A stretch of DNA of 64,000 bases from Thermoanaerobacter uzonensis DSM 18761 (GCF_900129115.1 NZ_FQUR01000007.1:62001-126000); one strand, 5' to 3'. Shown: positions 52,168 to 61,390, numbered from the stretch's first letter. Notes: a model not told the origin generated them from the letters alone. Translations and numbers: made by a program.

Positions 52168-52243
52168 GGTCGTATAGCTCAGCTGGGAGAGCACCTGCCT
52201 TACAAGCAGGGGGTCATAGGTTCGAGTCCTATTGCGACCACCA
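52168..52243 (+). tRNA. tRNA-Val (anticodon TAC)
   Basis: Acceptor GGTCGTA pairs with TGCGACC, followed by A and encoded CCA. D-loop AGCTGGGAGAG, T-arm GGTTCGAGTCC and anticodon loop CCTTACAAG are present, giving TAC. It starts 4 bp after tRNA-Pro. Confidence 0.97.
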
Positions 52244-52264
52244 TTTTCAAAAATTAAATATTGT

Positions 52265-52350
52265 GGAGGGATACCCAAGTGGCCAAAGGGGGCAGACTGT
52301 AAATCTGTTGGCTGTCGCCTTCGATGGTTCGAATCCATCTCCCTCCACCA
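52265..52350 (+). tRNA. tRNA-Tyr (anticodon GTA)
   Basis: This 86-nt class II tRNA has acceptor GGAGGGA/TCCCTCC, a long variable arm, T-arm GGTTCGAATCC and encoded CCA. The anticodon loop ACTGTAAAT gives GTA. Confidence 0.97.
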
Positions 52351-52353
52351 TTG

Positions 52354-52379
52354 AAAAAAAGACCGGAGGGTCTTTTTTT
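52354..52379 (+). terminator. Terminator of the tRNA cluster
   Basis: AAAAAAAGACC and GGTCTTTTTTT pair around GGAG, 3 bp after the CCA of tRNA-Tyr. Confidence 0.9.
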
Positions 52380-52399
52380 ATTTTTCTCCTTCAAATATC

Positions 52400-52427
52400 T
52401 TGACATGGTAAAAAAGTGTAGTATAAT
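52400..52427 (+). promoter_or_regulatory. Sigma-A promoter of the rubrerythrin gene
   Basis: TTGACA (52400-52405) and TATAAT (52422-52427) are spaced by 16 bp. The region around and after the -10 box (ATAATATTATT, then ATAATTATTTATTAAT) is AT-palindromic, as PerR/Fur boxes are, but no exact box is found. Confidence 0.75.
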
Positions 52428-52487
52428 ATTATTTGAAAAAGAAAATAATTATTTATTAATAAAAATTTAATTAAGGAGGAATCTTTT

Positions 52488-52991
52488 ATGAGAGAAATGA
52501 CAAGACATAACCTTAGTGAAGCTTATGCAGGAGAGAGCCAAGCTCACATGAGATATCAAATTTTTGCTGATGTAGCTGAAAAAGAAGGCAAACCTAATAT
52601 TGCAAGACTTTTCAGGGCTATTTCCTATGCTGAATTGGTACATGCTACAAATCACTACAAAACTCTTGGAGAAGTAGGGAATACAGTAGAGAATCTTGAA
52701 AAAGCTATAGAAGGGGAAACCTTTGAAGTAGAAGAGATGTATCCTGCTTATAATGCTGTTGCAGAACTTCAAGAGGAATCTGGAGCTAAAAAAAGCATAC
52801 ATTATGCTATTGAGGCTGAAAAAATACATGCAAAATTGTACACTGAAGCAAAAGAAGCAGCATTAAAAGGAGAAGATATAAAGATATCAAAAGTTTACAT
52901 ATGTCCTGTTTGCGGATATACCTCTGTTGATGTATTGCCAGAAAAATGTCCTGTATGTGGAGTTCCTGGAGAAAAATTTGTAGCATTTTAA
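52488..52991 (+). CDS. rbr: Rubrerythrin
   Basis: Rubrerythrin reduces hydrogen peroxide in anaerobes with a di-iron centre, taking electrons from a rubredoxin site. The 167-residue protein has the helical di-iron domain (AYAGESQAHMRYQIFAD, the later EESGAKKSIHYAIEAEKIHA) and a C-terminal rubredoxin-like zinc-ribbon VCPVCGYTS... KCPVCGVPG (here ICPVCGYTSVD). An AAGGAGG ribosome site precedes the ATG. It is monocistronic with its own promoter and terminator. Confidence 0.95.
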   Translation: MREMTRHNLSEAYAGESQAHMRYQIFADVAEKEGKPNIARLFRAISYAELVHATNHYKTLGEVGNTVENLEKAIEGETFEVEEMYPAYNAVAELQEESGAKKSIHYAIEAEKIHAKLYTEAKEAALKGEDIKISKVYICPVCGYTSVDVLPEKCPVCGVPGEKFVAF

Positions 52992-53001
52992 ATACAATTT
53001 C

Positions 53002-53033
53002 AAAAAAGAGCATGTTTTGGCATGCTCTTTTTT
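53002..53033 (+). terminator. Terminator of the rubrerythrin gene
   Basis: AAAAAAGAGCATG and CATGCTCTTTTTT pair around TTTTGG, ten bases after the stop codon. Confidence 0.93.
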
Positions 53034-53046
53034 GATGCAAAAATAT

Positions 53047-53075
53047 TTGACATAGTAGATAAAGTGTGCTATAGT
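53047..53075 (+). promoter_or_regulatory. Sigma-A promoter of metK
   Basis: TTGACA (53047-53052) and TATAGT (53070-53075) are spaced by 17 bp, just before the S-box leader. Confidence 0.8.
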
Positions 53076-53100
53076 AGACATCAGAAAATTTAATAACATG

Positions 53101-53236
53101 CTCTTATCAAGAGAGGTGGAGGGAAAGAGCCCGATGAAACCCGGCAACCTGTCCTATAGGACAAGGTGCTAATTCTCTCAGAAGCATGCTTCTGAAAGAT
53201 GAGGGTGTGTGCCTCTTCTTTTAGAAGGGGTTTTAT
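53101..53236 (+). ncRNA. SAM-I (S-box) riboswitch with terminator, metK leader
   Basis: The aptamer core shows CTTATCAAGAGAGGTGGAGG, GCCCGATGAAACCCGGCAACC, AAGGTGCTAATTC and the closing GAAAGATGAG, all S-box hallmarks. A hairpin with CCTCTTCT/AGAAGGGG followed by TTTTATTTTG (about 53212-53240) is the terminator. S-adenosylmethionine binding should stop transcription before metK, the SAM synthetase gene, giving feedback control. Confidence 0.95.
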
Positions 53237-53266
53237 TTTGTTTTTAAGGAGGAATAGAGAGATAAA

Positions 53267-54454
53267 ATGCGTAAACTGTTTACATCTGAATCTGTTACTG
53301 AGGGACATCCTGATAAAATCTGCGATCAGATTTCTGACGCAATATTAGATGAAATTTTGAAAAAAGATCCCTATGCCAGAGTTGCTTGTGAAACAGCTGT
53401 GACTACTGGTTTGGTCATGGTAATGGGGGAAATTACTACCCAGTGCTATGTAGATATACCAAAAGTAGTGAGAAAAGTAGTAGAAGAGATTGGCTACACA
53501 AGAGCAAAATTCGGTTTTGACGCCGACACTTGTGCAGTTATCACTTCTATTGATGAGCAATCTCCTGATATTGCCCTCGGTGTGGACAAGGCATTAGAAG
53601 CTAAAAGAGGAGAACTTTCAGATTCGGAAATTGAAGCTATTGGTGCTGGAGATCAAGGCTTAATGTTTGGCTTTGCTTGTGATGAAACAGAAGAATTAAT
53701 GCCTATGCCTATAATGATGGCTCACAAGCTTGCGAGAAGACTGGCTGAAGTTAGAAAAGATGGGACATTAAGCTATTTAAGACCAGACGGTAAAACACAA
53801 GTAACAGTAGAGTATGAAGATGACAGGCCTGTGAGGGTAGATTCTGTTGTAGTATCAGCTCAACATGCACCTGAGATTGACCATGATGCTATTGAAAGAG
53901 ATATTATTGAACATGTAATAAAACCCATAATTCCTGAAAATATGATAGATGATAAGACTAAAATTTTTGTAAATCCAACGGGGAGATTTGTAATTGGTGG
54001 ACCTCAAGGTGATAGTGGACTTACAGGAAGAAAAATTATTGTAGACACATATGGCGGATATGCAAGGCACGGGGGCGGAGCTTTTTCTGGTAAAGACCCT
54101 ACAAAAGTTGATAGATCCGCAAGTTATGCTGCAAGATATGTGGCAAAAAATATTGTGGCAGCAGGACTTGCTAATAAGTGTGAAGTGCAATTAGCTTATG
54201 CGATAGGTGTTGCTACACCTCTTGAAATAGGTATTGATACTTTTGGCACAGGCAAGATACCAGATGAAAAGATTTCGGAAATTGTAAAACAAGTTTTTGA
54301 TTTAAGACCTGCAGCTATAATTAGGGATTTAGATTTGAGAAGACCTATTTATAGACAAGTTGCAGCTTATGGCCACTTTGGAAGACACGACTTAGACCTC
54401 TCATGGGAAAAAACAGACAAAGTAGATATATTAAGAAAATTGGCAGGAATATAA
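53267..54454 (+). CDS. metK: S-adenosylmethionine synthetase
   Basis: MetK makes S-adenosylmethionine from methionine and ATP. The 395 residues show the family N-terminus [24 protein letters not shown], the hexapeptide [10 protein letters not shown] and the P-loop-like [16 protein letters not shown]. It is directly downstream of the S-box riboswitch. The nearest strong ribosome site, AAGGAGG at 53246-53252, is 14 bp from the ATG, longer than usual. A hairpin terminator follows. Confidence 0.98.
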   Translation: MRKLFTSESVTEGHPDKICDQISDAILDEILKKDPYARVACETAVTTGLVMVMGEITTQCYVDIPKVVRKVVEEIGYTRAKFGFDADTCAVITSIDEQSPDIALGVDKALEAKRGELSDSEIEAIGAGDQGLMFGFACDETEELMPMPIMMAHKLARRLAEVRKDGTLSYLRPDGKTQVTVEYEDDRPVRVDSVVVSAQHAPEIDHDAIERDIIEHVIKPIIPENMIDDKTKIFVNPTGRFVIGGPQGDSGLTGRKIIVDTYGGYARHGGGAFSGKDPTKVDRSASYAARYVAKNIVAAGLANKCEVQLAYAIGVATPLEIGIDTFGTGKIPDEKISEIVKQVFDLRPAAIIRDLDLRRPIYRQVAAYGHFGRHDLDLSWEKTDKVDILRKLAGI

Positions 54455-54460
54455 ATTTGA

Positions 54461-54493
54461 AGCCCGGGTAACCCCGGGCTTATGGCATTTTTT
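54461..54493 (+). terminator. Terminator of metK
   Basis: AGCCCGGG and CCCGGGCT pair around TAAC, with a T-run (CATTTTTT) several bases after. A second inverted repeat, ATGGCATT/AATGCCAT (54482-54515), overlaps this T-run and may be a backup hairpin. Confidence 0.75.
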
Positions 54494-54653
54494 ATATATC
54501 TTTTTTTAATGCCATAGAATTTATGCTTTGTAAACGCTTCGCTACCTTTAATTATACCACAAAAATTGAAAAAAAGAAATGAATTGGCTTTAATTTGCTT
54601 TAAATATAAGGTAAAATTAAATAAAGAAAAGAATTAAAACAGGAGAATCGGTT

Positions 54654-56861
54654 ATGATTGACATGGAAGGTGTAGTTGAAGAAATAATTTTTAGAAATGA
54701 ACAAAATGGTTATACGGTTTTAGAATTAAGTACCCAAGGTTTAGTAGTCACTGCTGTAGGTTATATGCCTTATGTAAACATTGGGGAAAGAATTAAAATT
54801 GAAGGAGAATGGGTAGAACATCCTGATTACGGAGAGCAAATTAGGGTTTTAAATTATGAAACTTTGGCTCCCACCACTTTAGAGGGAATAGAAAAGTTTT
54901 TATCTTCTGGGTTAATTCCTGGAATAGGTCCTATTACAGCAAGAAAAATTGTAAAAAAGTTTGGTGTTGATTCTTTAAATATAATTGAAACTGCACCAGA
55001 AAGATTAAAAGAAATAAAAGGTCTAAGCGATGAGAAAATAAAAAGAATTTGTGAAGCTTATGAAATGCAAAAGGGCATAAAAGAAGTGATGGTATTTTTG
55101 CAGGGGTACGGTATTTCTACTGCAATGGCTATAAAGATTTATAAAGAATACGGAAACAACGCGATTGAAATTATTAAGCAAAACCCTTACAGATTGGCTG
55201 ACGATATATTTGGAATAGGATTTAAAACTGCAGACAAAATAGCAGAGAGCCTAGGAGTTGACCCTCATTCTCTATATCGCATATCTTCTGGTACTCGATA
55301 TGTTTTGATGCAATATGCGGCAAATGGTCACACCTATGTGCCAAAAGAATTGTTAAAAAAAGAAGCAGCAAGTTTGTTAGAAGTAAGCGAAGAAGAAGTA
55401 GAAGATTCTTTTGTGCTTTTAGTACAAAATGAAAAAATACATATTGAAACTTTTGAAGATGATACTGTAGGAATTTACTATATACCTTACTATATGGCTG
55501 AATTACACACGGCAGAGAGATTGTTTAACATGACACTAATGGAAAATGAAGATTTAGGCATAGATGTCCAAAAAGAAATTAGAAATTTTGAAAAAGAAAC
55601 AGGTATTTTGTTGGCAGAAAATCAAAAATTGGCTGTAGAAGAAGCTATTAAAAATTCTGTTGTTGTCATAACGGGAGGTCCAGGCACAGGAAAGACTACG
55701 ATAATAAATTGTATAATACGTATTTTTGAAAAAGCTGGTAAAAAAGTGGCTCTTGCAGCCCCAACAGGAAGAGCCGCAAAAAGGATAACGGAAGCTACTG
55801 GAAAAGAGGCAAAAACTATTCATAGGCTTTTAGAATATACTTATTCGGAGGAAGAAGGGAAGGGCTTTAACAAAAATGAAAAAGACCCATTAAAATACGA
55901 CGTTATAATAGTTGACGAAGTTTCAATGGTAGATATATTGCTTATGAATGCTTTATTAAAAGCCCTACCTATAGGGGCAAAACTGATTTTAGTAGGGGAT
56001 GCTGATCAGCTTCCATCTGTTGGAGCTGGAAATGTCCTAAGAGATATAATAGACAGTGGCATAGTAAAAGTGATACGGTTAAAAGAAATTTTTAGACAAC
56101 AAAAGCAAAGCTTGATAGTAGTAAATGCTCACAAGATAAATAACGGAGAATATCCCACCTATAACGATAAAAACAGCGATTTCTTTTTTATAAATGCCAA
56201 CACCCAAGAGGATATATTAAAAACCATATTGGAACTTGTTATAAACAGACTTCCTAAAGCTTATGGATTTCATCCTATTAATGATATTCAAGTACTCACT
56301 CCCATGAGAAAAGGGATAATTGGTGTTCACAATTTAAATTTGGAGTTACAAAAAGCATTAAATCCCCACGACAAAACTAAAGCCGAAAAAATATTGAAGG
56401 AGTTTGTTTTCAGAGTGGGGGATAAAGTGATGCAAATAAAAAATAACTACAAGATAAAATGGAAAAAAGGCGCTGAAGAAGGAGAAGGAGTGTTTAATGG
56501 AGATATAGGAATAATTCAATCAATAGACGAAGAATTACAGGAATTGACTGTATATTTTGACGACGAAAAATTTGTCACTTATGACTCTTCTGATTTGAAT
56601 GAACTGAATTTGTCTTATGCTATAACAGTACACAAAAGCCAAGGCAGTGAATTTCCTGTTGTCATAATGCCAATTACTTATGGACCCCCTATGCTACTTA
56701 CAAGGAACCTTTTGTACACTGCCGTTACAAGGGCAAAAAAATTGGTTATTTTGGTGGGCCAAGAGAAATATTTGCAATTTATGATTGATAACAATAAAAT
56801 CTCAAAAAGATATTCAGGGCTCCTTTCAAGGCTTAAAAAAGCACTTTTGTATGTAAACTAA
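54654..56861 (+). CDS. recD2: RecD2-type ATP-dependent DNA helicase
   Basis: The 735-residue superfamily 1B helicase unwinds DNA 5' to 3' and acts in repair and replication-fork protection in bacteria that lack RecBC. An N-terminal OB-like region and helix-hairpin-helix repeats (IPGIGPITARKIVKKFG; NPYRLADDIFGIGFKTADKIAE) precede Walker A GGPGTGKTTI (near residue 340), Walker B VIIVDEVSMVD and motif VI AVTRAKKLVILVG. The ATG follows AGGAGA. It stands between metK and the comF promoter. Confidence 0.95.
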   Translation: MIDMEGVVEEIIFRNEQNGYTVLELSTQGLVVTAVGYMPYVNIGERIKIEGEWVEHPDYGEQIRVLNYETLAPTTLEGIEKFLSSGLIPGIGPITARKIVKKFGVDSLNIIETAPERLKEIKGLSDEKIKRICEAYEMQKGIKEVMVFLQGYGISTAMAIKIYKEYGNNAIEIIKQNPYRLADDIFGIGFKTADKIAESLGVDPHSLYRISSGTRYVLMQYAANGHTYVPKELLKKEAASLLEVSEEEVEDSFVLLVQNEKIHIETFEDDTVGIYYIPYYMAELHTAERLFNMTLMENEDLGIDVQKEIRNFEKETGILLAENQKLAVEEAIKNSVVVITGGPGTGKTTIINCIIRIFEKAGKKVALAAPTGRAAKRITEATGKEAKTIHRLLEYTYSEEEGKGFNKNEKDPLKYDVIIVDEVSMVDILLMNALLKALPIGAKLILVGDADQLPSVGAGNVLRDIIDSGIVKVIRLKEIFRQQKQSLIVVNAHKINNGEYPTYNDKNSDFFFINANTQEDILKTILELVINRLPKAYGFHPINDIQVLTPMRKGIIGVHNLNLELQKALNPHDKTKAEKILKEFVFRVGDKVMQIKNNYKIKWKKGAEEGEGVFNGDIGIIQSIDEELQELTVYFDDEKFVTYDSSDLNELNLSYAITVHKSQGSEFPVVIMPITYGPPMLLTRNLLYTAVTRAKKLVILVGQEKYLQFMIDNNKISKRYSGLLSRLKKALLYVN

Positions 56862-56916
56862 ATTACGATTTTACACAAAATAGAGGAAAATTTGCTGTAA
56901 AATGATAATTTTTTAA

Positions 56917-56943
56917 TTAATTTTAATTTAATAATGCCGATAT
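56917..56943 (+). promoter_or_regulatory. Sigma-D (FliA) promoter upstream of comF
   Basis: GCCGATAT at 56936-56943 is a perfect sigma-D -10 element. The matching -35 position, 15 bp upstream, holds TTAA instead of TAAA. The comF start follows 42 bp later. Confidence 0.7.
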
Positions 56944-56985
56944 AAAATATAAAAGAAAAGTGAATTGCAATAAGGGGCAATAAAA

Positions 56986-57675
56986 ATGATTTTTTTAGAC
57001 CTTTTATTTCCACCAAAAACAACCTGTATTATTTGTAAAACTGCTATAAAAACAGGATATTTATGCGACAAATGCAAAAGTACATTAAAATTTATTGAGG
57101 GTAATAGGTGTAATATTTGTGGTAAACCAATAGACTATGAAGGAACATGCCCTGATTGCTTAGAGCATGGCCATGAATTTAAACAAAATATAAGTCCTTT
57201 TGAATACGATGGTGTTGTAAAAGACTTAATAGGGCGGTTCAAATATTTCAAAGAAAGAGAATTAGCACCTTTTTTTGCAGACTATATGGCTGATGCAGTT
57301 AAAAAAATGGACTGGCCTATCGATGTCATAGTACCTGTTCCTCTTCACAAAATTAGACTTGACGAAAGAGGTTACAATCAGTCAGAACTTTTGGCAAGAG
57401 AACTTTCTTATCGGTTGAATATTTTTATGTCTAAAGCTTTAAGAAGAGTGAGAAATACAACAACACAGACTGCTTTGCACAAAGAAGAGAGGATAGATAA
57501 CGTAAAGGGTGCTTTTAAAGTGACTTACAAAGATACTATTGTTGGGAAAAATGCGCTACTGGTAGACGACGTGTTGACAACAGGTGCTACTTTGGACGAG
57601 TGTGCCAAAGTCTTAAAAGAAAATTGGGCAAAAGAAGTATATGTGGCTACCGTAGCAACTGGCAAAAATATGTGA
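56986..57675 (+). CDS. comFC: ComF-family phosphoribosyltransferase-like protein
   Basis: The 229-residue protein has an N-terminal zinc-binding part (CIICKTAIKTGYLCDKC and CNICGKPIDYEGTCPDC) and a C-terminal type I phosphoribosyltransferase fold with the PRPP loop VLLVDDVLTTGATLDEC. ComFC works in natural DNA uptake in Bacillus, probably with the ComFA helicase, which is not encoded here. Its place at the head of a flagellar cluster with a sigma-D-like promoter follows the comF-yvyF-flgM order of Bacillus. Confidence 0.92.
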   Translation: MIFLDLLFPPKTTCIICKTAIKTGYLCDKCKSTLKFIEGNRCNICGKPIDYEGTCPDCLEHGHEFKQNISPFEYDGVVKDLIGRFKYFKERELAPFFADYMADAVKKMDWPIDVIVPVPLHKIRLDERGYNQSELLARELSYRLNIFMSKALRRVRNTTTQTALHKEERIDNVKGAFKVTYKDTIVGKNALLVDDVLTTGATLDECAKVLKENWAKEVYVATVATGKNM

Positions 57676-57712
57676 TGGGGAGTTTGAAGTATCAAAAAGG
57701 GGATGAAAAGAA

Positions 57713-58132
57713 ATGGAAATAAGAAATTGTAAAAGGTGCGGAAGGCTTTACACGTATACAGGAATTGATTTATGTCCAGAGTGTTATAGACAGGATGAAG
57801 AAGATTTTATGAAAGTGCGTGATTATTTAGATGCTCACCCTTCAGCTACCATGCTGGAAATATCTCAAAATACACAGGTTTCTATAAAGAAAATAATGGA
57901 TTTTTTAAAGGAAGGCAGGCTTATTTTAACCTCTAATAACGTCAATATAGGTCTTAAGTGCGAAAAATGTGGTAAACCAATACTTACAGGTAGGTTTTGT
58001 GAAGAGTGCAAAACCAAATTAGCTAAGGAACTAATGAAAGGCTATTCGATTCAATCCGATGACAAAGAAGAAGAAAAACAAACAGGAGAAAGGCTGTACG
58101 TTTATGAAAACAACAAAAAAAAGAAAAAATGA
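57713..58132 (+). CDS. yvyF: Flagellar operon protein YvyF (TIGR03826-type)
   Basis: The 139-residue cytoplasmic protein has two zinc-ribbon-like motifs, NCKRCGRLYTYTGIDLCPECY at the N-terminus and CEKCGKPILTGRFCEEC near residue 83, around a small helix-turn-helix-like segment (TMLEISQNTQVSIKKIMDFLKEG). The same gene lies between comF and flgM in Bacillus and clostridia. The molecular role is not defined. It starts 37 bp after comF with an AAAAGGGGATG ribosome site. Confidence 0.88.
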   Translation: MEIRNCKRCGRLYTYTGIDLCPECYRQDEEDFMKVRDYLDAHPSATMLEISQNTQVSIKKIMDFLKEGRLILTSNNVNIGLKCEKCGKPILTGRFCEECKTKLAKELMKGYSIQSDDKEEEKQTGERLYVYENNKKKKK

Positions 58133-58140
58133 TTTTATAT

Positions 58141-58167
58141 TAAACTTTTGAATTATTAAGTCGATAT
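58141..58167 (+). promoter_or_regulatory. Sigma-D (FliA) promoter for flgM and following flagellar genes
   Basis: TAAA at 58141-58144 and GTCGATAT at 58160-58167 are separated by exactly 15 bp, one base from consensus in the -10 element. The flgM start follows 25 bp later. Confidence 0.85.
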
Positions 58168-58192
58168 TACTAGTAGTACGGGGGTGTTAAAA

Positions 58193-58468
58193 ATGAAAAT
58201 TTATAATAATAATATTGAAAAAATGATGTCACTTTATCGAGTGGATCCGGTAGGAAAGGTTAGTAGCAAGGAAGCGGAAATGAAGGATAAAGTTGAGATA
58301 TCAGAAGAAGCAATTAAACTTGCACAAAGTTCAAATGAATTTGAAAAGATTAAAAATCAAAAGATTGAAAACATAAAGTCAATGCTTAATGCAGGAACTT
58401 ACAATGTAAAAGCTGAAGATGTGGCGGATGCTATTCTTAAGGGAATATTGTTGAATAAAAAAATTTAA
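58193..58468 (+). CDS. flgM: Negative regulator of flagellin synthesis (anti-sigma-D factor)
   Basis: FlgM holds sigma-D inactive until the hook is finished. The 91-residue protein has a polar, likely unfolded N-terminus and the typical KDKVEISEEAIKLAQ segment, then the C-terminal sigma-binding helices (VKAEDVADAILKGIL). The ATG at 58193 follows GGGGGTG; GTG at 58184 lies within that site. Its own sigma-D promoter gives a feedback loop on late flagellar genes. Confidence 0.93.
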   Translation: MKIYNNNIEKMMSLYRVDPVGKVSSKEAEMKDKVEISEEAIKLAQSSNEFEKIKNQKIENIKSMLNAGTYNVKAEDVADAILKGILLNKKI

Positions 58469-58484
58469 AAAGGGTGTGCTGGCA

Positions 58485-58961
58485 ATGGCTAATAGCCAAA
58501 AGCTTCTAGATGTATTAAGGGGAGAAACAGAAATTTACAAAGTTTTATTAGACTTAGCAATAAAAAAAACTGATATTATAATTGCAGGAAAAGTAAAAGA
58601 ATTAGATGAAATAGTTCAAATAGAGAAGCAACTTATAAAAAAACTTATGGAATTAGAAGAACAAAGAGAGGATATATTGGAGAAGATTGATATAGAAGGC
58701 AAAATGACAATGACCGACTTGATAGAATCAATTTCTTCAGAAGAAGCAGAAAACCTAAAAGATATTAAATACAATCTGACGAATATTTTAAAAGAACTTG
58801 AAGAAAGAAACAAATTAAATGTTGCTTTAATTGAGCAAGCGTTAGAATATATAAATTATTCTATTCAAACAATATCAAGTGCATTAGAAAGTGATGATGG
58901 CGTTTATGAAAATAATGGCAATATAAAAAGATACACCAGCCTAATTGATAAAAAGGCATAG
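58485..58961 (+). CDS. flgN: FlgN-family flagellar chaperone
   Basis: FlgN is an export chaperone for the hook-filament junction proteins FlgK and FlgL, encoded directly downstream. The 158-residue helical protein has long heptad patterns (KLMELEEQREDILEKI and LKELEERNKLNVALIEQALEYI). The ATG at 58485 follows AAGGGTG by nine bases. It starts 16 bp after flgM and overlaps no downstream gene; the flgK ATG lies 10 bp after its stop. Confidence 0.9.
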   Translation: MANSQKLLDVLRGETEIYKVLLDLAIKKTDIIIAGKVKELDEIVQIEKQLIKKLMELEEQREDILEKIDIEGKMTMTDLIESISSEEAENLKDIKYNLTNILKELEERNKLNVALIEQALEYINYSIQTISSALESDDGVYENNGNIKRYTSLIDKKA

Positions 58962-58971
58962 GGGGATGAAA

Positions 58972-60414
58972 ATGTCTACTTTTCAAGGATTAGAAATAGC
59001 AAAGACAGGATTGTTTGTAAGCCAAAAGGCTTTGGATGTCACTGGACACAATATTGCTAATGCTAATACCCCTGGGTATACTCGTCAAGTAGTAGATATG
59101 GCCTCAATTGCACCACCCACTACTTTTGGTATGTATGACCAATGGGGAAAAGCCATAGGAGAAGGCGTAAAAATACAGGATATAAGACAAATCCGCGATC
59201 AATTTTTAGACAACCAATTCAGAAGGGAAAATAAATTTTTGGGTGAATGGGAAACAAAAGCGCAGGTTTTAGCTGCTGTTGAAGATATATTTAACGAACC
59301 TTCAAATAGCGGAATAAACACAGTGCTTAATGACTTTTTTAATTCCCTTCAAGAATTATCCAAGAATCCAGAAAGTTTGACGGTAAGAGCGGAAGTTAGA
59401 GAGCGAGCTATTGCCCTTGCTGATACTTTTAATACTGTATATCAGCATCTTTATGATAAATTAAACGAATTGAATTCTACCATACAAAGTAGAATTGCAG
59501 AAATAAATTCTTATGCCGACAGAATAAGCAAATTAAACAATGAAATATATAGATTTGAACTTACCGGACAGACAGCAAATGACTTAAGAGACCAGAGAAA
59601 TATCCTTGTTGATCAGCTTTCCAAACTTGTCAACATCACCACCTATGAAGACTCCAATAAAAATTTCAGAATTGATATAGCTGGACAAGCTTTGGTAGAT
59701 GGGTCAACTGCATTTACGATGAGTCTCAATAATACAGGTGATGTGGTATGGGATTTAACAGGAGCACCTGTAAACCCTTCAAGTGGTATATTAAAAGGCT
59801 TACTGGATATGAGAGATGGAGATGGCACCAACGGAATAAAAGGAGTACCCTATTATATAAGTGAATGGAATAAATTAGCGTATAGTGTAGCACATGCAAT
59901 AAATGAAGTACATAAAGCAGGTTATGGGCTTGACGGTTCTAATGGTACACCGCTTTTCACTGATTTTGCAGATCCATATGACTCTGGAGTTAAATATGCT
60001 CAGTTAATTAAAGTGGATTCAGCTATTCTCGATTCAAATGGCTTGCAAAAAATAGCTGCTGCATCAAGTACGGCTACTCTTCCGGGCGATAACACAAATG
60101 CATTAAAGCTTATTGCTTTAAGGGATCAAGGTAATGCGGTACTAAATGGAGCCACATTTGATGACTTTGCAAGGTCATTAATATCAAATCTTGGAGTGGA
60201 TGCACAGCAAGCAAATTTAATGCAAAAAAATCAAGAAGTCATGGTAAAACAAATTGATTTAAACAGACAATCGGTATCTGGCGTATCTTTAGATGAAGAG
60301 ATGACAAACATGTTAAAGTATCAGAAATCCTATGCTGCTTCTGCAAGAGTGATAACAGCCATGGATGAACTTTTAGATACTCTTATAAATAGGATGGGCA
60401 TTGTAGGGAGATAA
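58972..60414 (+). CDS. flgK: Flagellar hook-associated protein 1
   Basis: FlgK forms the first part of the hook-filament junction. The 480-residue protein has the N-terminal rod-like motif GLEIAKTGLFVSQKALDVTGHNIANANTPGYTRQ, visible in parts, and the C-terminal SLDEEMTNMLKYQKSYAASARVI. The start at 58972 follows GGGGGATGAA; an ATG at 58966 overlaps the ribosome site. The length is somewhat below the 500-550 residues of larger homologues, from a shorter central domain. Confidence 0.95.
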   Translation: MSTFQGLEIAKTGLFVSQKALDVTGHNIANANTPGYTRQVVDMASIAPPTTFGMYDQWGKAIGEGVKIQDIRQIRDQFLDNQFRRENKFLGEWETKAQVLAAVEDIFNEPSNSGINTVLNDFFNSLQELSKNPESLTVRAEVRERAIALADTFNTVYQHLYDKLNELNSTIQSRIAEINSYADRISKLNNEIYRFELTGQTANDLRDQRNILVDQLSKLVNITTYEDSNKNFRIDIAGQALVDGSTAFTMSLNNTGDVVWDLTGAPVNPSSGILKGLLDMRDGDGTNGIKGVPYYISEWNKLAYSVAHAINEVHKAGYGLDGSNGTPLFTDFADPYDSGVKYAQLIKVDSAILDSNGLQKIAAASSTATLPGDNTNALKLIALRDQGNAVLNGATFDDFARSLISNLGVDAQQANLMQKNQEVMVKQIDLNRQSVSGVSLDEEMTNMLKYQKSYAASARVITAMDELLDTLINRMGIVGR

Positions 60415-60415
60415 T

Positions 60416-60481
60416 ATGTCATCTTGTGGTGAAGCCGGAGGATCTCATACCAAAGAGGGATACCATACAGTATTTGACTAA
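60416..60481 (+). CDS. Possible 21-residue peptide between flgK and flgL
   Basis: An ATG at 60416 follows AGGGAG at 60405-60410 and opens a 21-codon frame with one cysteine and two histidines (MSSCGEAGGSHTKEG at its start). It fills most of the flgK-flgL gap. The coding evidence is only the ribosome site and position, so it may be chance. Confidence 0.25.
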   Translation: MSSCGEAGGSHTKEGYHTVFD

Positions 60482-60495
60482 GGCAGGTGTAAAAA

Positions 60496-61386
60496 ATGAG
60501 AGTTACTGATGGCATGCTTATAACGAATTTTTTGAATGACTACAACAACAACCTTGAACGGTTACAAAAAAATCAAAACATGTTATCTACAGGCAAAAGA
60601 ATATCAAGGCCTTCTGATGACCCTGTTGCAGTAGCTACAAGCCTGCGTATTCGAACAGATATGACAAGAAACGACGCTTATACCAAAAATGCTGATGATG
60701 CAAAATCCTGGTTGGACATAACTGATACTGCTTTAAATCAATTGGGTAGCCTATTGCAGCGTACGAGAGAATTAGCAGTTGAGGGATCTAATGGGACTTT
60801 GACTCAAGAGGATATGCAAAAAATAGCTAACGAGATAGAGCAGTTAAAAGCGCAGATGATACAAGTAGGAAATACTCAATACAATGGAAGATATATATTT
60901 GCAGGTTTTAAAACTACTACACAGCCTTTTAGTGAGACCAATAATTCTTATAGTGGCGATAATGGTGTAATAGAGTTTGAAGTAGGTGCTGGGGGAAATA
61001 AGATAGCTGTAAATGTGACGGGAGATAAAGTTTTTGATGTATCTGGAGGAACCTCTCAACTTCTTACTGTGATGGATAATCTGAAAAATGCATTAGACTC
61101 GGGAGATCATCAGGCTGTAAGCAATTTAATAGTTGATGTGGATAAGCAGATGGAAAATGTATTGGCAGTAAGAGCAGAAGTGGGTGCAAAATCAAACAGA
61201 ATTGACCTTATAAAGAATAGGCTCCAAGATGATAACTACAATTTCACAGCGCTTCTTTCAAAAAATGAAGATGCAGATTTGGCACAAGTTATTACAAATC
61301 TCAAAATGGATGAAAATGTGTATAGAGCCTCTTTAGCCGCAGGAGCTCGTATTATGCAGCCCAGTCTCATAGACTTTTTAAGGTGA
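60496..61386 (+). CDS. flgL: Flagellar hook-associated protein 3
   Basis: FlgL joins FlgK to flagellin at the hook-filament junction. The 296-residue protein has a flagellin-like N-terminus (LQKNQNMLSTGKRISRPSDDPVAVATSLRI) and the C-terminal coiled-coil region NRIDLIKNRLQDDNYNFTALLSKNEDADLAQVI, each seen in order. An AGGCAGGTG ribosome site precedes the ATG. It is 4 bp before the DUF6470 gene. Confidence 0.95.
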   Translation: MRVTDGMLITNFLNDYNNNLERLQKNQNMLSTGKRISRPSDDPVAVATSLRIRTDMTRNDAYTKNADDAKSWLDITDTALNQLGSLLQRTRELAVEGSNGTLTQEDMQKIANEIEQLKAQMIQVGNTQYNGRYIFAGFKTTTQPFSETNNSYSGDNGVIEFEVGAGGNKIAVNVTGDKVFDVSGGTSQLLTVMDNLKNALDSGDHQAVSNLIVDVDKQMENVLAVRAEVGAKSNRIDLIKNRLQDDNYNFTALLSKNEDADLAQVITNLKMDENVYRASLAAGARIMQPSLIDFLR

Positions 61387-61390
61387 TAAT

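Noticed and set aside
52078-52403. ORFs on both strands over the tRNA genes
   Set aside because: They translate tRNA sequence. Proteins of this kind are frequent false annotations over tRNA clusters.
52435-52475. PerR/Fur box before rubrerythrin
   Set aside because: The region is AT-palindromic, but no 7-1-7 site fits well enough to call. It is mentioned only in the promoter entry.
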